Source: Paraburkholderia dioscoreae (lineage in GTDB: Bacteria; Pseudomonadota; Gammaproteobacteria; Burkholderiales; Burkholderiaceae). From it: a stretch of DNA of 64,000 nt. Where the stretch lies: positions 2,976,001 through 3,040,000 of the forward strand of contig NZ_LR699553.1 in NCBI RefSeq assembly GCF_902459535.1, read 5' to 3'. The position numbers were made by a program, and so were the translations under genes. Numbering within the stretch: position 1 is the first letter of the stretch; every line of letters starts with the position of its first letter. A model generated the notes under the pieces. That model had not been told where the DNA came from. It searched no databases and was given only the letters and a program-made list of their open reading frames with translations. This document shows positions 36,108 to 44,606 of this stretch, in pieces.

Positions 36108-36650
36108 CTACCGGCTACTCCAGAATCGACGCTGAACTCCCATCACCTCGGCCTCCATCTCAGCTACCGGCCCGATCACCTCGACCGGTTTCTGGCAATG
36201 ATCGAAGACATACCGGCAATCCACGCTCATGGTCGGATTCTCGGCGTGATCGCCGGTCGCTTCCAGCAACCGCTTTTCGGTCATGCCGAACACGACCCGG
36301 CCGATATTGGCCCAATACATCGTCCCGGCGCACATGCAGCAAGGCTCGACTGACGTGTACAGCGTGCAACTCCACAAATACTCCGGCGTGAAGTTCAGCG
36401 CGGCCACGCGTGCCAGCACCGACTCGGCGTGATTCACCGTGTCGACGTTGCCCTGCTCCATCAGCACAGTCTCCTGGTCCGGGCCGACCAGCACCGCGCC
36501 GAACGGATGATGCCCTAGCAGCGTCGCCCGTTCGGCCACCCGGCTCGAATGCCGCAGATGCCGCACCATCTGCTCGTGCGTGGGCGTCAAACCCTGCGGC
36601 GGATAGTTCGCGGCCGCTGCGGCGGCCTGCGTCGAGACGGTCGGACTCAC
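36108..36650 (-). CDS. Nucleoside deaminase (CMP/dCMP/guanine deaminase fold)
   Basis: A 180-residue zinc deaminase. The catalytic HAE is at 74-76 and the zinc cysteines are in EPCCMC at 102-107, in the order of guanine/cytidine deaminase-like enzymes. The family removes the amino group from a purine or pyrimidine base. The start is a GTG at 36650 behind a clear AAGGAGATC site. The BMP nucleoside-binding protein gene lies 42 bp upstream on the same strand, so imported nucleosides or bases are the likely substrates. Confidence 0.87.
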   Translation of the reverse strand: MSPTVSTQAAAAAANYPPQGLTPTHEQMVRHLRHSSRVAERATLLGHHPFGAVLVGPDQETVLMEQGNVDTVNHAESVLARVAALNFTPEYLWSCTLYTSVEPCCMCAGTMYWANIGRVVFGMTEKRLLEATGDHAENPTMSVDCRYVFDHCQKPVEVIGPVAEMEAEVMGVQRRFWSSR

Positions 36651-36692
36651 GGGCGATCTCCTTGAATAATAGTTAGATTAGCGAAGCAAATT

Positions 36693-37823
36693 TCACTTCG
36701 GCAGTGAACCGTCCACACCCTGCACGAACCAGTTCAAACGCAGCAGTTCCGGATCGCTCAGCGACTTGCCGGCGGCGACCTTCACCGCGCCGGACTGATC
36801 CATGATCGGACCGGCAAACGGATTGAACTTGCCGGAAATGATGTCGTCGCGCTTCTGGCTCAAGGCTTTCTGCGCGGCCGGCGAAACGGCTTCAGTATTG
36901 ATGTCGGCGAGATCGATCGCCTTCTCTTTCAGCCCCCACCACACCGGCGAGTTGTTCCATGTGCCCGACATCACCTGCTCCACCAGATGCGTGTAGTACA
37001 CGCCCCAGTTGCTCACGCATGCGCCCAGTTGCGCATTCGGCCCGAACTTCTTCATATCCGAGTCCCAGCCGAACGCATGCACCTTCTTCTGCTCGGCGGT
37101 CTGCATGGTCGCGGTCGAATCGGTGTTCTGGATCAGCACGTCGGCGCCCTGGCCGATCAGCGTTTCAGCGGCCTGCTTTTCGCGGCCCGGATCGAACCAG
37201 CTATTGATCCACACCACCTTCACGCGCGCTTTCGGATTGACGGAGCGTGCGCCCATCGTGAACGCGTTGATGTTGCGCACCACTTCGGGCACCGGCACCG
37301 AGCCGACAAACCCGAGCGTGTTCGACTTGGTCGTATAGCCCGCGACGAGGCCGGCCAGGTAAGCGCTCTGATAGGTGCGCACGTCATAGGTGGCAAAGTT
37401 GGCGGCTTTCTTATAACCGGTTGCATGCTCGAACACGGTGTCCGGGAAGTCCTTGGCGACCTTCAGTTCGAAATCCTGAAACCCGAAGCTCGAGCCCACC
37501 ACGATCTTGTTGCCCTTGGACGCCAGATCGCGAAACACGCGCTCCGAATCCGCCGACTCCGGCACGTTCTCGACGCGCGTCACCTTGACCTTGTCGCCGA
37601 ATTTCGCCTCGACCTCTTTCACGCCCTGTTCGTGCGCATAGGTCCAGCCGGCGTCGCCCGGATTGCCGAGATAGACGAAGGCGATGCCGATCGGCTGCGT
37701 GGTGGCGGCCGCCGCGCCCGCGGCGCTGAACGCCAGGGTCGCGCCAAGCGCCGCGGCGAGTACGGTTCGAACGGTTTTGATGCGCAGTGAATGATGCAGC
37801 GCTCGCGCCAGCGTGGTTTTCAT
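36693..37823 (-). CDS. BMP-family nucleoside-binding ABC transporter protein
   Basis: A 376-residue periplasmic binding protein. The signal peptide ends at AAGAAAATT. The mature part opens IGIAFVYLGNPGDAGWTYAH and carries the NNIVFG-equivalent KGNKIVVGSSFGFQD and HAFGWDSDMKKFGPNA of the BMP/PnrA family, which binds purine nucleosides. GGAGAA before ATG 37823 sets the start. No permease or ATPase gene is adjacent, so the rest of the transporter must be elsewhere. It is followed by a nucleoside deaminase and diverges from an SDR gene. Confidence 0.9.
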   Translation of the reverse strand: MKTTLARALHHSLRIKTVRTVLAAALGATLAFSAAGAAAATTQPIGIAFVYLGNPGDAGWTYAHEQGVKEVEAKFGDKVKVTRVENVPESADSERVFRDLASKGNKIVVGSSFGFQDFELKVAKDFPDTVFEHATGYKKAANFATYDVRTYQSAYLAGLVAGYTTKSNTLGFVGSVPVPEVVRNINAFTMGARSVNPKARVKVVWINSWFDPGREKQAAETLIGQGADVLIQNTDSTATMQTAEQKKVHAFGWDSDMKKFGPNAQLGACVSNWGVYYTHLVEQVMSGTWNNSPVWWGLKEKAIDLADINTEAVSPAAQKALSQKRDDIISGKFNPFAGPIMDQSGAVKVAAGKSLSDPELLRLNWFVQGVDGSLPK

Positions 37824-37934
37824 GGATTCTCCGAAGATGGTTGAAGGTGCCTGCCCCAGCGCTCGGGATGACCCGGGCAAGGCTCCAGCATAGGGGGCCA
37901 TATTCGAAGGCCAATTTCAGCAGAAAAATTATTA

Positions 37935-37957
37935 TTCGTTATCCCGCCCATAACGAA
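37935..37957. promoter_or_regulatory. Dyad operator between the BMP and SDR genes
   Basis: TTCGTTAT-CCCGCCC-ATAACGAA is a perfect 8-bp inverted repeat with a 7-nt spacer in the AT-richer divergent promoter. Its size suits a dimeric LysR- or GntR-type regulator; none is encoded next to it. Confidence 0.55.
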
Positions 37958-38089
37958 ACCCGTATTCTGGTCTCTGGGGAACATGTTCGACGCCTTCGAA
38001 CGAGTGCATCGGCAAAGTGGTACGACAAGCACCTTCCGCAGGCGCAATATCACTCTCACCAACCCGCAAAACTCTTTCGGAGAAACAAA

Positions 38090-38839
38090 ATGACCCGCTT
38101 CCAGAACAAGTCGGTTCTCGTTACCGGCGGCAGCAGCGGCATCGGCTTCGCCGCGGCCAAAGCATTCGCCGATGAAGGCGCCCGCGTCGTCATCACCGGC
38201 CGCGACGCCGCCGCGCTCGAAGCCGCCAGAGCGGCGCTCGGCGCCAATGCCGTCGCGGTGCGCAACGAGGCCGGCTCGGTGGCCTCCGCGCATGAACTGG
38301 CGGCGGCGGTCCGCGCGGCCGGCATCCGGCTCGACGCGGTCTTCGTCAATGCCGGCACGGCAAAATTCGCGCCCTTCCCGGACGTCGACGAAGCCTTCTG
38401 GGACGCGATGTTCAACACCAACGTCAAAGGCGCCTACTTCCAGATTCAGGCACTGTTGCCGCTACTCAATCGCGGCGCGTCGATCGTGATCAACGGTTCG
38501 ATCAACGCCCATATCGGCATGCCGGCGTCGTCCGTGTATGCGGCGAGCAAGGCCGCGGTGATTTCGCTGGCGAAGACGCTGTCATCGGAATTGCTGCCGC
38601 AGGGCGTGCGCGTCAACGTCGTGAGCCCCGGCCCGGTGCAAACGCCGTTGTACGGCAAGCTCGGCCTCGACGCCGCCGCGCTCGAAGCCACCGCCGCGCA
38701 GATTCTCGGCCAGGTGCCGGTCGGCCGGTTCGGCACGCCGGAGGAAATCGCCTCGACCGTGCTGCATCTGGCCGCGCCGGAATCGGCGTTTATCGTCGGC
38801 ACGGAAATCATCGCCGACGGCGGTATGAGTCAGCTTTGA
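38090..38839 (+). CDS. Short-chain dehydrogenase/reductase (SDR)
   Basis: A 249-residue classical SDR. The cofactor motif TGGSSGIG is at 12-19, NAG at 87-89, and catalytic Ser137, Tyr150 and Lys154 (SVYAASK) are intact. Arg at position 38 after the second strand (ITGRDA) suggests NADP(H) preference. The C-terminal FIVGTEIIADGGMSQL is typical. The substrate is not predictable. GGAG at 38079-38082 supports ATG 38090, and the longer upstream frame is not needed. Confidence 0.9.
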   Translation: MTRFQNKSVLVTGGSSGIGFAAAKAFADEGARVVITGRDAAALEAARAALGANAVAVRNEAGSVASAHELAAAVRAAGIRLDAVFVNAGTAKFAPFPDVDEAFWDAMFNTNVKGAYFQIQALLPLLNRGASIVINGSINAHIGMPASSVYAASKAAVISLAKTLSSELLPQGVRVNVVSPGPVQTPLYGKLGLDAAALEATAAQILGQVPVGRFGTPEEIASTVLHLAAPESAFIVGTEIIADGGMSQL

Positions 38840-38918
38840 GGGCACGCCCAGGCGAGGCGGCCGGCGCGCACAGCGGCGGCCCGGCCCACGGCGCTGGCCC
38901 GGTAAAGCCGGGCACACT

Positions 38919-39227
38919 TCAATGAAGCTTCGGCGGCGGATCCGGCTGGTCCTCACCGGGAGTCTCGCCGTCGCCGAACAGTTCGGCGCACAGACTTTCG
39001 CCGAGCTCGCTCAGGCGCGCCGTCCCGGTGCCCTCCTCGCTGAAGGTGGTATGCACCAGCTCACCGTCGACGAGCGCCGTCAACTGCCGCCGCAAGCCGC
39101 TCATCGGCACGCCCGCCTGCTTCGACAGTTTGGCGAGCGACCAGGCCCCGCCCGGCGTTTCCCGATGCGCGCGCCATAGCTGTTCCAGCACGGCGACCAG
39201 CACCGGATCGAGTTCGTCGTCTTGCAT
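38919..39227 (-). CDS. Small winged-helix protein
   Basis: A 102-residue protein whose middle (WSLAKLSKQAGVPMSGLRRQL, with strands in DGELVHTTF and GTARLSELG) reads as a winged helix-turn-helix of the MarR/ArsR type. It has an acidic Pro-rich C-terminus. No sensor or metal-binding cysteines apart from a late one are seen. It lies 19 bp after the MocR gene on the same strand, so it is probably co-expressed with it. Target genes are unknown. Confidence 0.72.
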   Translation of the reverse strand: MQDDELDPVLVAVLEQLWRAHRETPGGAWSLAKLSKQAGVPMSGLRRQLTALVDGELVHTTFSEEGTGTARLSELGESLCAELFGDGETPGEDQPDPPPKLH

Positions 39228-39246
39228 GGTGAGTGTCTCCTCGTTG

Positions 39247-40680
39247 TCATGCCATCTGCGTGACCAGTTCGCCGAGCGTCTTCAATGCCGCCTCGGTCTG
39301 CGCCGTCCACGGATAGCTGTAGTTGAGCCGGATGAAATGCCGAAAATCGTTGCGCGTCGAAAACATCATGCCCGGCCCGACCGTAATGCTGCGTGCGAGC
39401 GCCGCCTGATAGAGCCGCATGGAATCGACGCGTTCGGGCAACTCGACCCAGAGCACGTAGCCACCTTGCGGCGTCGACATGCGCGTGCCCTCGGGGAAAA
39501 ATCGCTGCACCATCGCCATCATGATGCTCGCCTGCTGCCGGTAGACCTTGCGCACGTGCCGCAGATGCCGGTCGTAGCCGTCCTGGCGCAAATAGTCGGC
39601 GACCGCGACTTGCGGCACCGACGGCGTGGTCAGCGTATTGAGAAACTTCAGCTTCTCGACCTGCGCGCGATAACGCCCCGGCAGCGCCCAGCCGATCCGG
39701 TACGACGCGGTCAGGCTCTTCGAAAACGACGCGCAATGCAGCACCAGCCCTTTGGTGTCGAAGCTCTTCAAGGTCGAAGGCCGGGTTTCGCCGAAGTACA
39801 GCTCCTGATAGACGTCGTTCTCGATCACGGGAATCTCTTGCGCGGCGAGCAGTTCCACCAGTTGCCGCTTGCGCGCGTCGGGCATGCGGAAGCCGAGCGG
39901 ATTCTGGAAGTTCGGCATCACCATGCAGGCCGCAATCTTCTGTTCGGCGATCACCCGCGCGAGCGCCTCGATATCGATGCCGTCGACCGGATGCGTCGCC
40001 ACCTCGATCGCGCGCATGCCCAGACGCTCGATGGCGTGCAGCATCGCGTAATAGGTGGGCGATTCGACCGCCACCGTGTCGCCGGGTTTGGCGACCGCCT
40101 GCAGGCTCAGGTTGATCGCTTCGGTCGCGCCGAGCGTGATGATGATTTCGCCGGGATCGACCGGCACACCGTTCTCGGCGTAGCGCCGGGCGATCTGCCG
40201 GATCAGCTCGGGGTTGCCGGGCGGCAGATCGTCGATCAGATTCCAGCTCGCGTGGCGCCGCGCAATCGCGTTCGCGTACTGGTTGATGCGCCGCCACGGA
40301 AACAGCGAGGGATCCGGATACGGCGAGCCGAACGGCACGGCGTCGTGCGCGCGGATGCTGCGCAAGGTGGACAGCACAAGGCGGCTCACATCCACCGCCG
40401 CAGCCACCGGCTGCGTTGGGGGCGCGGGCAGGCGGCCCGGCCGCGGCTCTTCGAGCGCCACCGACCTTGCTGCGGCGTCCCGCACGAAATAGCCCGACTG
40501 CGGGCGGGTTTCGACAATCCCACGGCTTTCCAGCAACGCGTACGCGTGCAACACCGTCTTGATACTGACGCCGTGCTGCTGGCTCGCCTGCCGCACGGAC
40601 GGAATCCGCTCGCCGGCCGCGAACACGCCGTGGCGCACGGCTTGCGTTATTTCGTCGGCGAGTTTTTCGTACAGGTTCAA
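39247..40680 (-). CDS. MocR-type regulator: GntR helix-turn-helix fused to aminotransferase
   Basis: A 477-residue protein. The GntR winged helix (GERIPSVRQASQQHGVSIKT) covers residues 1-75, and a fold-type I aminotransferase domain follows, with ENDVYQELYF and the PLP-binding lysine in SFSKSLTASYRIGW. MocR proteins sense PLP or amino acids and usually control the divergent gene, here a YdeP-type oxidoreductase. The start appears to be a TTG at 40680; there is no good ribosome site, so the true start is uncertain. Confidence 0.85.
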   Translation of the reverse strand: MNLYEKLADEITQAVRHGVFAAGERIPSVRQASQQHGVSIKTVLHAYALLESRGIVETRPQSGYFVRDAAARSVALEEPRPGRLPAPPTQPVAAAVDVSRLVLSTLRSIRAHDAVPFGSPYPDPSLFPWRRINQYANAIARRHASWNLIDDLPPGNPELIRQIARRYAENGVPVDPGEIIITLGATEAINLSLQAVAKPGDTVAVESPTYYAMLHAIERLGMRAIEVATHPVDGIDIEALARVIAEQKIAACMVMPNFQNPLGFRMPDARKRQLVELLAAQEIPVIENDVYQELYFGETRPSTLKSFDTKGLVLHCASFSKSLTASYRIGWALPGRYRAQVEKLKFLNTLTTPSVPQVAVADYLRQDGYDRHLRHVRKVYRQQASIMMAMVQRFFPEGTRMSTPQGGYVLWVELPERVDSMRLYQAALARSITVGPGMMFSTRNDFRHFIRLNYSYPWTAQTEAALKTLGELVTQMA

Positions 40681-40739
40681 GGGCCTGGATCAAACAAAGA
40701 CGTGGGTTGGAACGCCAGTCTATGACAAAAATCAGGCAA

Positions 40740-40770
40740 CTGTATCCCTTCCCTTTCCAATTTTCTGTAT
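40740..40770. promoter_or_regulatory. Direct repeat in the MocR-YdeP divergent region
   Basis: CTGTAT occurs at 40740-40745 and again at 40765-40770, 25 bp apart start to start. MocR regulators commonly bind direct repeats of about this spacing. The sequence between is pyrimidine-rich. The call is suggestive only. Confidence 0.35.
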
Positions 40771-40847
40771 GCTGCGCGCTTTTTGGAACACAGTAGGCTT
40801 GCACCTGTCGGCTCAACAGCCTCGTCAAGCCCGATTGGCGGCACATC

Positions 40848-43163
40848 ATGAAGAAACCCGAAGCTCGCATCGAACCGTATACGCATCCCGCCGCCGGCTG
40901 GGGGGCGCTCAAGTACGTCGCCATCAACCTCATCAAGGAAAAGGTGACGGGCGGCGACTACCGCATGCTGCTCAAACAGAACCAGCCGGACGGCTTCGAT
41001 TGCCCCGGCTGTGCATGGCCGGATCGCGAGCACGCGTCCACCTTCGAGTTCTGCGAGAACGGCGTGAAAGCCGTGGCCGCCGAGGCGACCGGCAAGCGCG
41101 TGACGCCGGCGTTCTTCGAGGAGCACACGGTTGCCGAACTGATGACGCAGTCCGACTTCGAACTGGAACAGCATGGCCGTCTGACCGACCCGCTCGTCTA
41201 CGACGCCCTGCGCGACCGTTACGTGCCGATCGGCTGGGACGAAGCATTCGACCTGATCGCCGCTCACCTGAAGCGGCTCGGCGATCCGGACCGCGCCGCC
41301 TTCTACACCTCGGGGCGCGCGAGCAACGAAGCCGCGTTCCTGTACCAGTTGTTCGTGCGCATGTACGGCACCAACAACTTCCCCGACTGCTCGAACATGT
41401 GCCACGAGGCGACCAGCCGCGGCTTGCCGCATACGGTCGGCACCGGTAAAGGCACGGTCACGCTGGATGACTTCGAACACGCCGACACGCTGCTGATCTT
41501 CGGCCAGAACCCGGCCACCAACCATCCGCGGATGCTCGGTGAACTGCGCGAGTGCGCCAGGCGCGGCGCGACGATCGTGTCGATCAATCCGCTGAAGGAG
41601 CGCGGCCTGGAGCGCTTTGCGAGCCCGCAGCACCCGGTGGAAATGCTGACGATGGGCAGCACGAAGATCAGCTCCGTGTTCATTCGCCCGAAGGTCGGCG
41701 GCGATTTCGCGCTGATCAAGGGCGTCGCCAAGCGTGTGGTCGAGCTCGACGACGAAGCTTTGGCTTCGGGTCTCGAACGGGTGCTCGACGTCGCGTTCAT
41801 CGCCGAACACACCGTGGGCATCGACGCATTCGCCGACGATCTGCGCGCCGAAAGCTGGGACACCATCGTCGCCGAAGCGGGCGTGCCGTTCGAAGACGTG
41901 CTGAAGCTCGCCGACATCTACGTGAAGGGACGCGCGGTGATTTCGACGTGGGGCATGGGCCTCACGCAGCACAAGAATTCGGTGCCGACGGTCCAGATCC
42001 TGTCGAACCTGATGATGATGCGCGGCAATATCGGCCGGCGTGGCGCGGGCCTCTGCCCGGTGCGTGGGCACTCTAACGTGCAGGGCGACCGCACAGTCGG
42101 CATCGAGGAAAGACCGACTCAGGCTTTTCTCGACAAGCTCGGTGAGGTCTACGATTTCGAGCCGCCGCGCGAGCATGGACTCGACGTCGTCAATACGATT
42201 CAGGCGATGCTCGACGGCAAGGTGAAGGTGTTCATCGGGCTCGGCGGCAATTTCTCGATTGCGACGCCGGACACGCCGCGCACGTGGGACGCAATGCGTT
42301 CGTGCGATCTCACCGTGCACATCACCACCAAGCTGAACCGCAGCCACCTCGTGCATGGCCGCGACGCGCTGATCCTGCCGACGCTCGGCCGTACCGAGAT
42401 CGACTTGCAGAACGGTGTCGCGCAAGGGGTGAGCGTCGAGGACTCGATGAGCATGGTGCATATCTCGTACGGCATGAACAAGCCGGCGTCGGAGAATCTG
42501 CTGTCGGAGATCGCGATCGTCGCGCGCATGGCGCATGCGACGCTCGGCAGCGAGAAAGTGGATTGGCTCGCCCACGCGGCGGACTATTCGCTGATTCGCG
42601 ACGGCATCGCCAAGGTGATCGAGGGGTTCACGGACTACAACGAGCGCCTGAAGAACCCTGGCGGTTTTCATCTGGGCGTGGCGTCGCGCGAGCGGATCTG
42701 GAAAACGCCGAGCGGCAAGGCCCAGTTCCTCGTGCATGCGATCGATGTGGCCACACCGATTCACCAGGCACGCAAAGCGCATGGCGAGCGGCTGATGACC
42801 TTGATGACGACGCGCTCGCACGATCAGTACAACACGACGATCTACGGCCTCGATGACCGCTATCGCGGCGTGTATGGACAGCGTCGCGTGCTGTTCGCCA
42901 ACAAGGACGACCTCGCGATGCTCGGTTTCGTCGCGGGACAACGCGTGGATATCACGAGCGTGTGGGCCGATGGAATCGAGCGTCGCGCGGAAGGTTTTCT
43001 GCTCGTGGAGTACGACATTCCGCGCGGCTGTCTCGGTGCGTATTACCCGGAGACGAATCCGCTGGTGCCGCTCTCGTCGGTCGCCGACGGCGCGGGAACG
43101 CCGACCTCGAAGTCCATTCCTGTTTTGTTGACGGCTTCCGCGGTCGAGGCGGTTGCTGCCTGA
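40848..43163 (+). CDS. FdhF/YdeP-family molybdopterin oxidoreductase
   Basis: A 771-residue bis-MGD enzyme of the YdeP type. Residues 50-58 hold the Cys pair CPGCAWP. The molybdopterin domain includes FYTSGRASNEAAFL, NMCHEATS and GQNPATNHPRM, and the C-terminal dinucleotide-binding domain contains TTRSHDQYNTTIYG. No N-terminal [4Fe-4S] CxxCxxxC set of formate dehydrogenase is seen. Relatives are linked to acid resistance in E. coli, but the reaction is unknown. It diverges from a MocR regulator. A strong terminator follows. Confidence 0.9.
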   Translation: MKKPEARIEPYTHPAAGWGALKYVAINLIKEKVTGGDYRMLLKQNQPDGFDCPGCAWPDREHASTFEFCENGVKAVAAEATGKRVTPAFFEEHTVAELMTQSDFELEQHGRLTDPLVYDALRDRYVPIGWDEAFDLIAAHLKRLGDPDRAAFYTSGRASNEAAFLYQLFVRMYGTNNFPDCSNMCHEATSRGLPHTVGTGKGTVTLDDFEHADTLLIFGQNPATNHPRMLGELRECARRGATIVSINPLKERGLERFASPQHPVEMLTMGSTKISSVFIRPKVGGDFALIKGVAKRVVELDDEALASGLERVLDVAFIAEHTVGIDAFADDLRAESWDTIVAEAGVPFEDVLKLADIYVKGRAVISTWGMGLTQHKNSVPTVQILSNLMMMRGNIGRRGAGLCPVRGHSNVQGDRTVGIEERPTQAFLDKLGEVYDFEPPREHGLDVVNTIQAMLDGKVKVFIGLGGNFSIATPDTPRTWDAMRSCDLTVHITTKLNRSHLVHGRDALILPTLGRTEIDLQNGVAQGVSVEDSMSMVHISYGMNKPASENLLSEIAIVARMAHATLGSEKVDWLAHAADYSLIRDGIAKVIEGFTDYNERLKNPGGFHLGVASRERIWKTPSGKAQFLVHAIDVATPIHQARKAHGERLMTLMTTRSHDQYNTTIYGLDDRYRGVYGQRRVLFANKDDLAMLGFVAGQRVDITSVWADGIERRAEGFLLVEYDIPRGCLGAYYPETNPLVPLSSVADGAGTPTSKSIPVLLTASAVEAVAA

Positions 43164-43169
43164 TGCGCG

Positions 43170-43202
43170 AGACCTGACGCTGGATCGTCAGGTCTGTTTT
43201 TT
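43170..43202 (+). terminator. Intrinsic terminator of the YdeP-type gene
   Basis: AGACCTGACG (43170-43179) pairs perfectly with CGTCAGGTCT (43186-43195), with a 6-nt loop and a T-run to 43202. It overlaps the stop codon of the convergent metalloprotease gene. Confidence 0.9.
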
Positions 43203-43691
43203 CTCCAATTCGCGTTGCGTCAGGTAAAGACGCAGATCGAATTCGATCTGGTGGTAACCCGGCTGCATGAACTCACAGAGGCGATAGAAAGCCTTGTTGT
43301 GGTCGCTTTCCTTCAGATGCGCGAGTTCGTGCACCACGACCATCTTCAGAAATTCCGGCGCGGCCGATTTGAACAGCGACGCTATGCGGATTTCTTTCTT
43401 CGCCTTCAGCCTGCCGCCCTGCACGCGGGAAATGCTCGTGTGCAGACCTAACGCATGGCGCACCACGTCGAGTTTGCTGTCGTAGGTGACCTTATCGATC
43501 TGCTCCGCGCTGCGCAGATGTTCGCGTTTAAGCTCGGCGCAATAGGCATAAAGCGCCCGATCTGTCTGTACGTCATGCGTATTCGGATAGCGCGCGGCGA
43601 GATACGCGTTGAGTTCGTCTTCGGCGATCAGTTTCCTGACCTTCTCCTGGAGCGCGGCTGGGTAGCCGGTGAGGTATTTCAGATGAGACAT
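43188..43691 (-). CDS. YgjP-like zinc metallopeptidase
   Basis: A 167-residue protein of the YgjP/DUF45 family. The zinc site HELAH is at 121-125, with the third ligand His131 in KESDHNKAF. The family has a gluzincin-like fold; its substrates are unknown, and in other bacteria it travels with restriction genes or alone. It starts 19 bp after the end of the 210-residue gene upstream, so the two are probably one transcript. Its stop codon lies inside the convergent terminator hairpin. Confidence 0.85.
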   Translation of the reverse strand: MSHLKYLTGYPAALQEKVRKLIAEDELNAYLAARYPNTHDVQTDRALYAYCAELKREHLRSAEQIDKVTYDSKLDVVRHALGLHTSISRVQGGRLKAKKEIRIASLFKSAAPEFLKMVVVHELAHLKESDHNKAFYRLCEFMQPGYHQIEFDLRLYLTQRELEKKQT

Positions 43692-43710
43692 GATCCGGGT
43701 CCACGGTCCG

Positions 43711-44343
43711 TCAGACGGCGCGGCGATTTTCTTCGCAATCGTCCCAATAGCGCAGCGGATCGCGATGGTCGGGGTATTGCGCGTCCAGCCAGTCAGACAG
43801 GATCTTCCACTGCGGATGATTCGGACCGCTCCTCGTGTCCCAGAACGACTCCTTCAGAGCAGCGTTGTTTCGGCCGCGATCTCGCACCACGATCCGGCAG
43901 TGATCGTTCGACTCATGGAATTCCGCCTTCAGGTAGTAGCGCGGCAGTATCTGCAATGTCGCGCCCTCCACGATCCGGCCCTGCGCACGAACCACGCCCG
44001 CGCATTCGATTCGCAGAACACCGTCCACCGACTTGTCCGCGCGCCACCCGAGCGGCAGCCTGACCACACATTCGTCTTTGCCGACCTTGATCCAGTCCAT
44101 ACGCCAGGTGCGGGCGAGCGCATCGCGCATGGCCGCCGCATCTTCGTAGCCGGGCGGCAGTTCGAATTGGGCCGGGAGAACGACGAGTTCGTCTCCGGTC
44201 TGCACTGCGCCGGCCGGATGGTGGAACGGATCATCCTCGAAAGGGTTCGAAGGGCGGCTGGCCGCGGTGTTGCTGGTTTTCGGCAAATCCCCGAAGAGGC
44301 TTTCAGCGGCACGGCGTGCGCGCTTCGATTTTTCACTGCCCAT
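43711..44343 (-). CDS. Conserved hypothetical protein, cytoplasmic
   Basis: A 210-residue soluble protein with a charged disordered start (KSKRARRAAESLFGDLP), then a mixed alpha/beta region with LVVLPAQFELPPGYEDAAAM and a C-terminal WKILSDWLDAQYPDHRDPLR. I do not recognise the family. The gene is 19 bp upstream of the YgjP-like peptidase on the same strand, so the two may act together. No catalytic motif is evident. Codon usage is like that of neighbours. Confidence 0.65.
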   Translation of the reverse strand: MGSEKSKRARRAAESLFGDLPKTSNTAASRPSNPFEDDPFHHPAGAVQTGDELVVLPAQFELPPGYEDAAAMRDALARTWRMDWIKVGKDECVVRLPLGWRADKSVDGVLRIECAGVVRAQGRIVEGATLQILPRYYLKAEFHESNDHCRIVVRDRGRNNAALKESFWDTRSGPNHPQWKILSDWLDAQYPDHRDPLRYWDDCEENRRAV

Positions 44344-44606
44344 CGATTTCTCCGTTGGGGTTGGGTTAGCGTAGGCTTGGTGGGGAACGCGGGTTGATTA
44401 CGTCATGGCATCGCACGTTGTCGAGCGAGCAGGCGAGCGCAGTGCCCCGGCTACAAGACAGGATTGTAGTCGCAGGATGCGCAAGAGGGCTGACGCTCGT
44501 GGGGGGAACCCGGCGATGCCTCACACCGGGGTTGATGAATCGGTCCCGCTCGGGACTCACGGGGCGAGCGCTACCAGTGCCGGCGCGCCCGCGTTCTGAA
44601 ATACCC

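Noticed and set aside
40677..42941. 754-residue open frame antisense to the YdeP-type gene
   Set aside because: Antisense shadow with no family character; the sense strand gives a complete molybdoenzyme.
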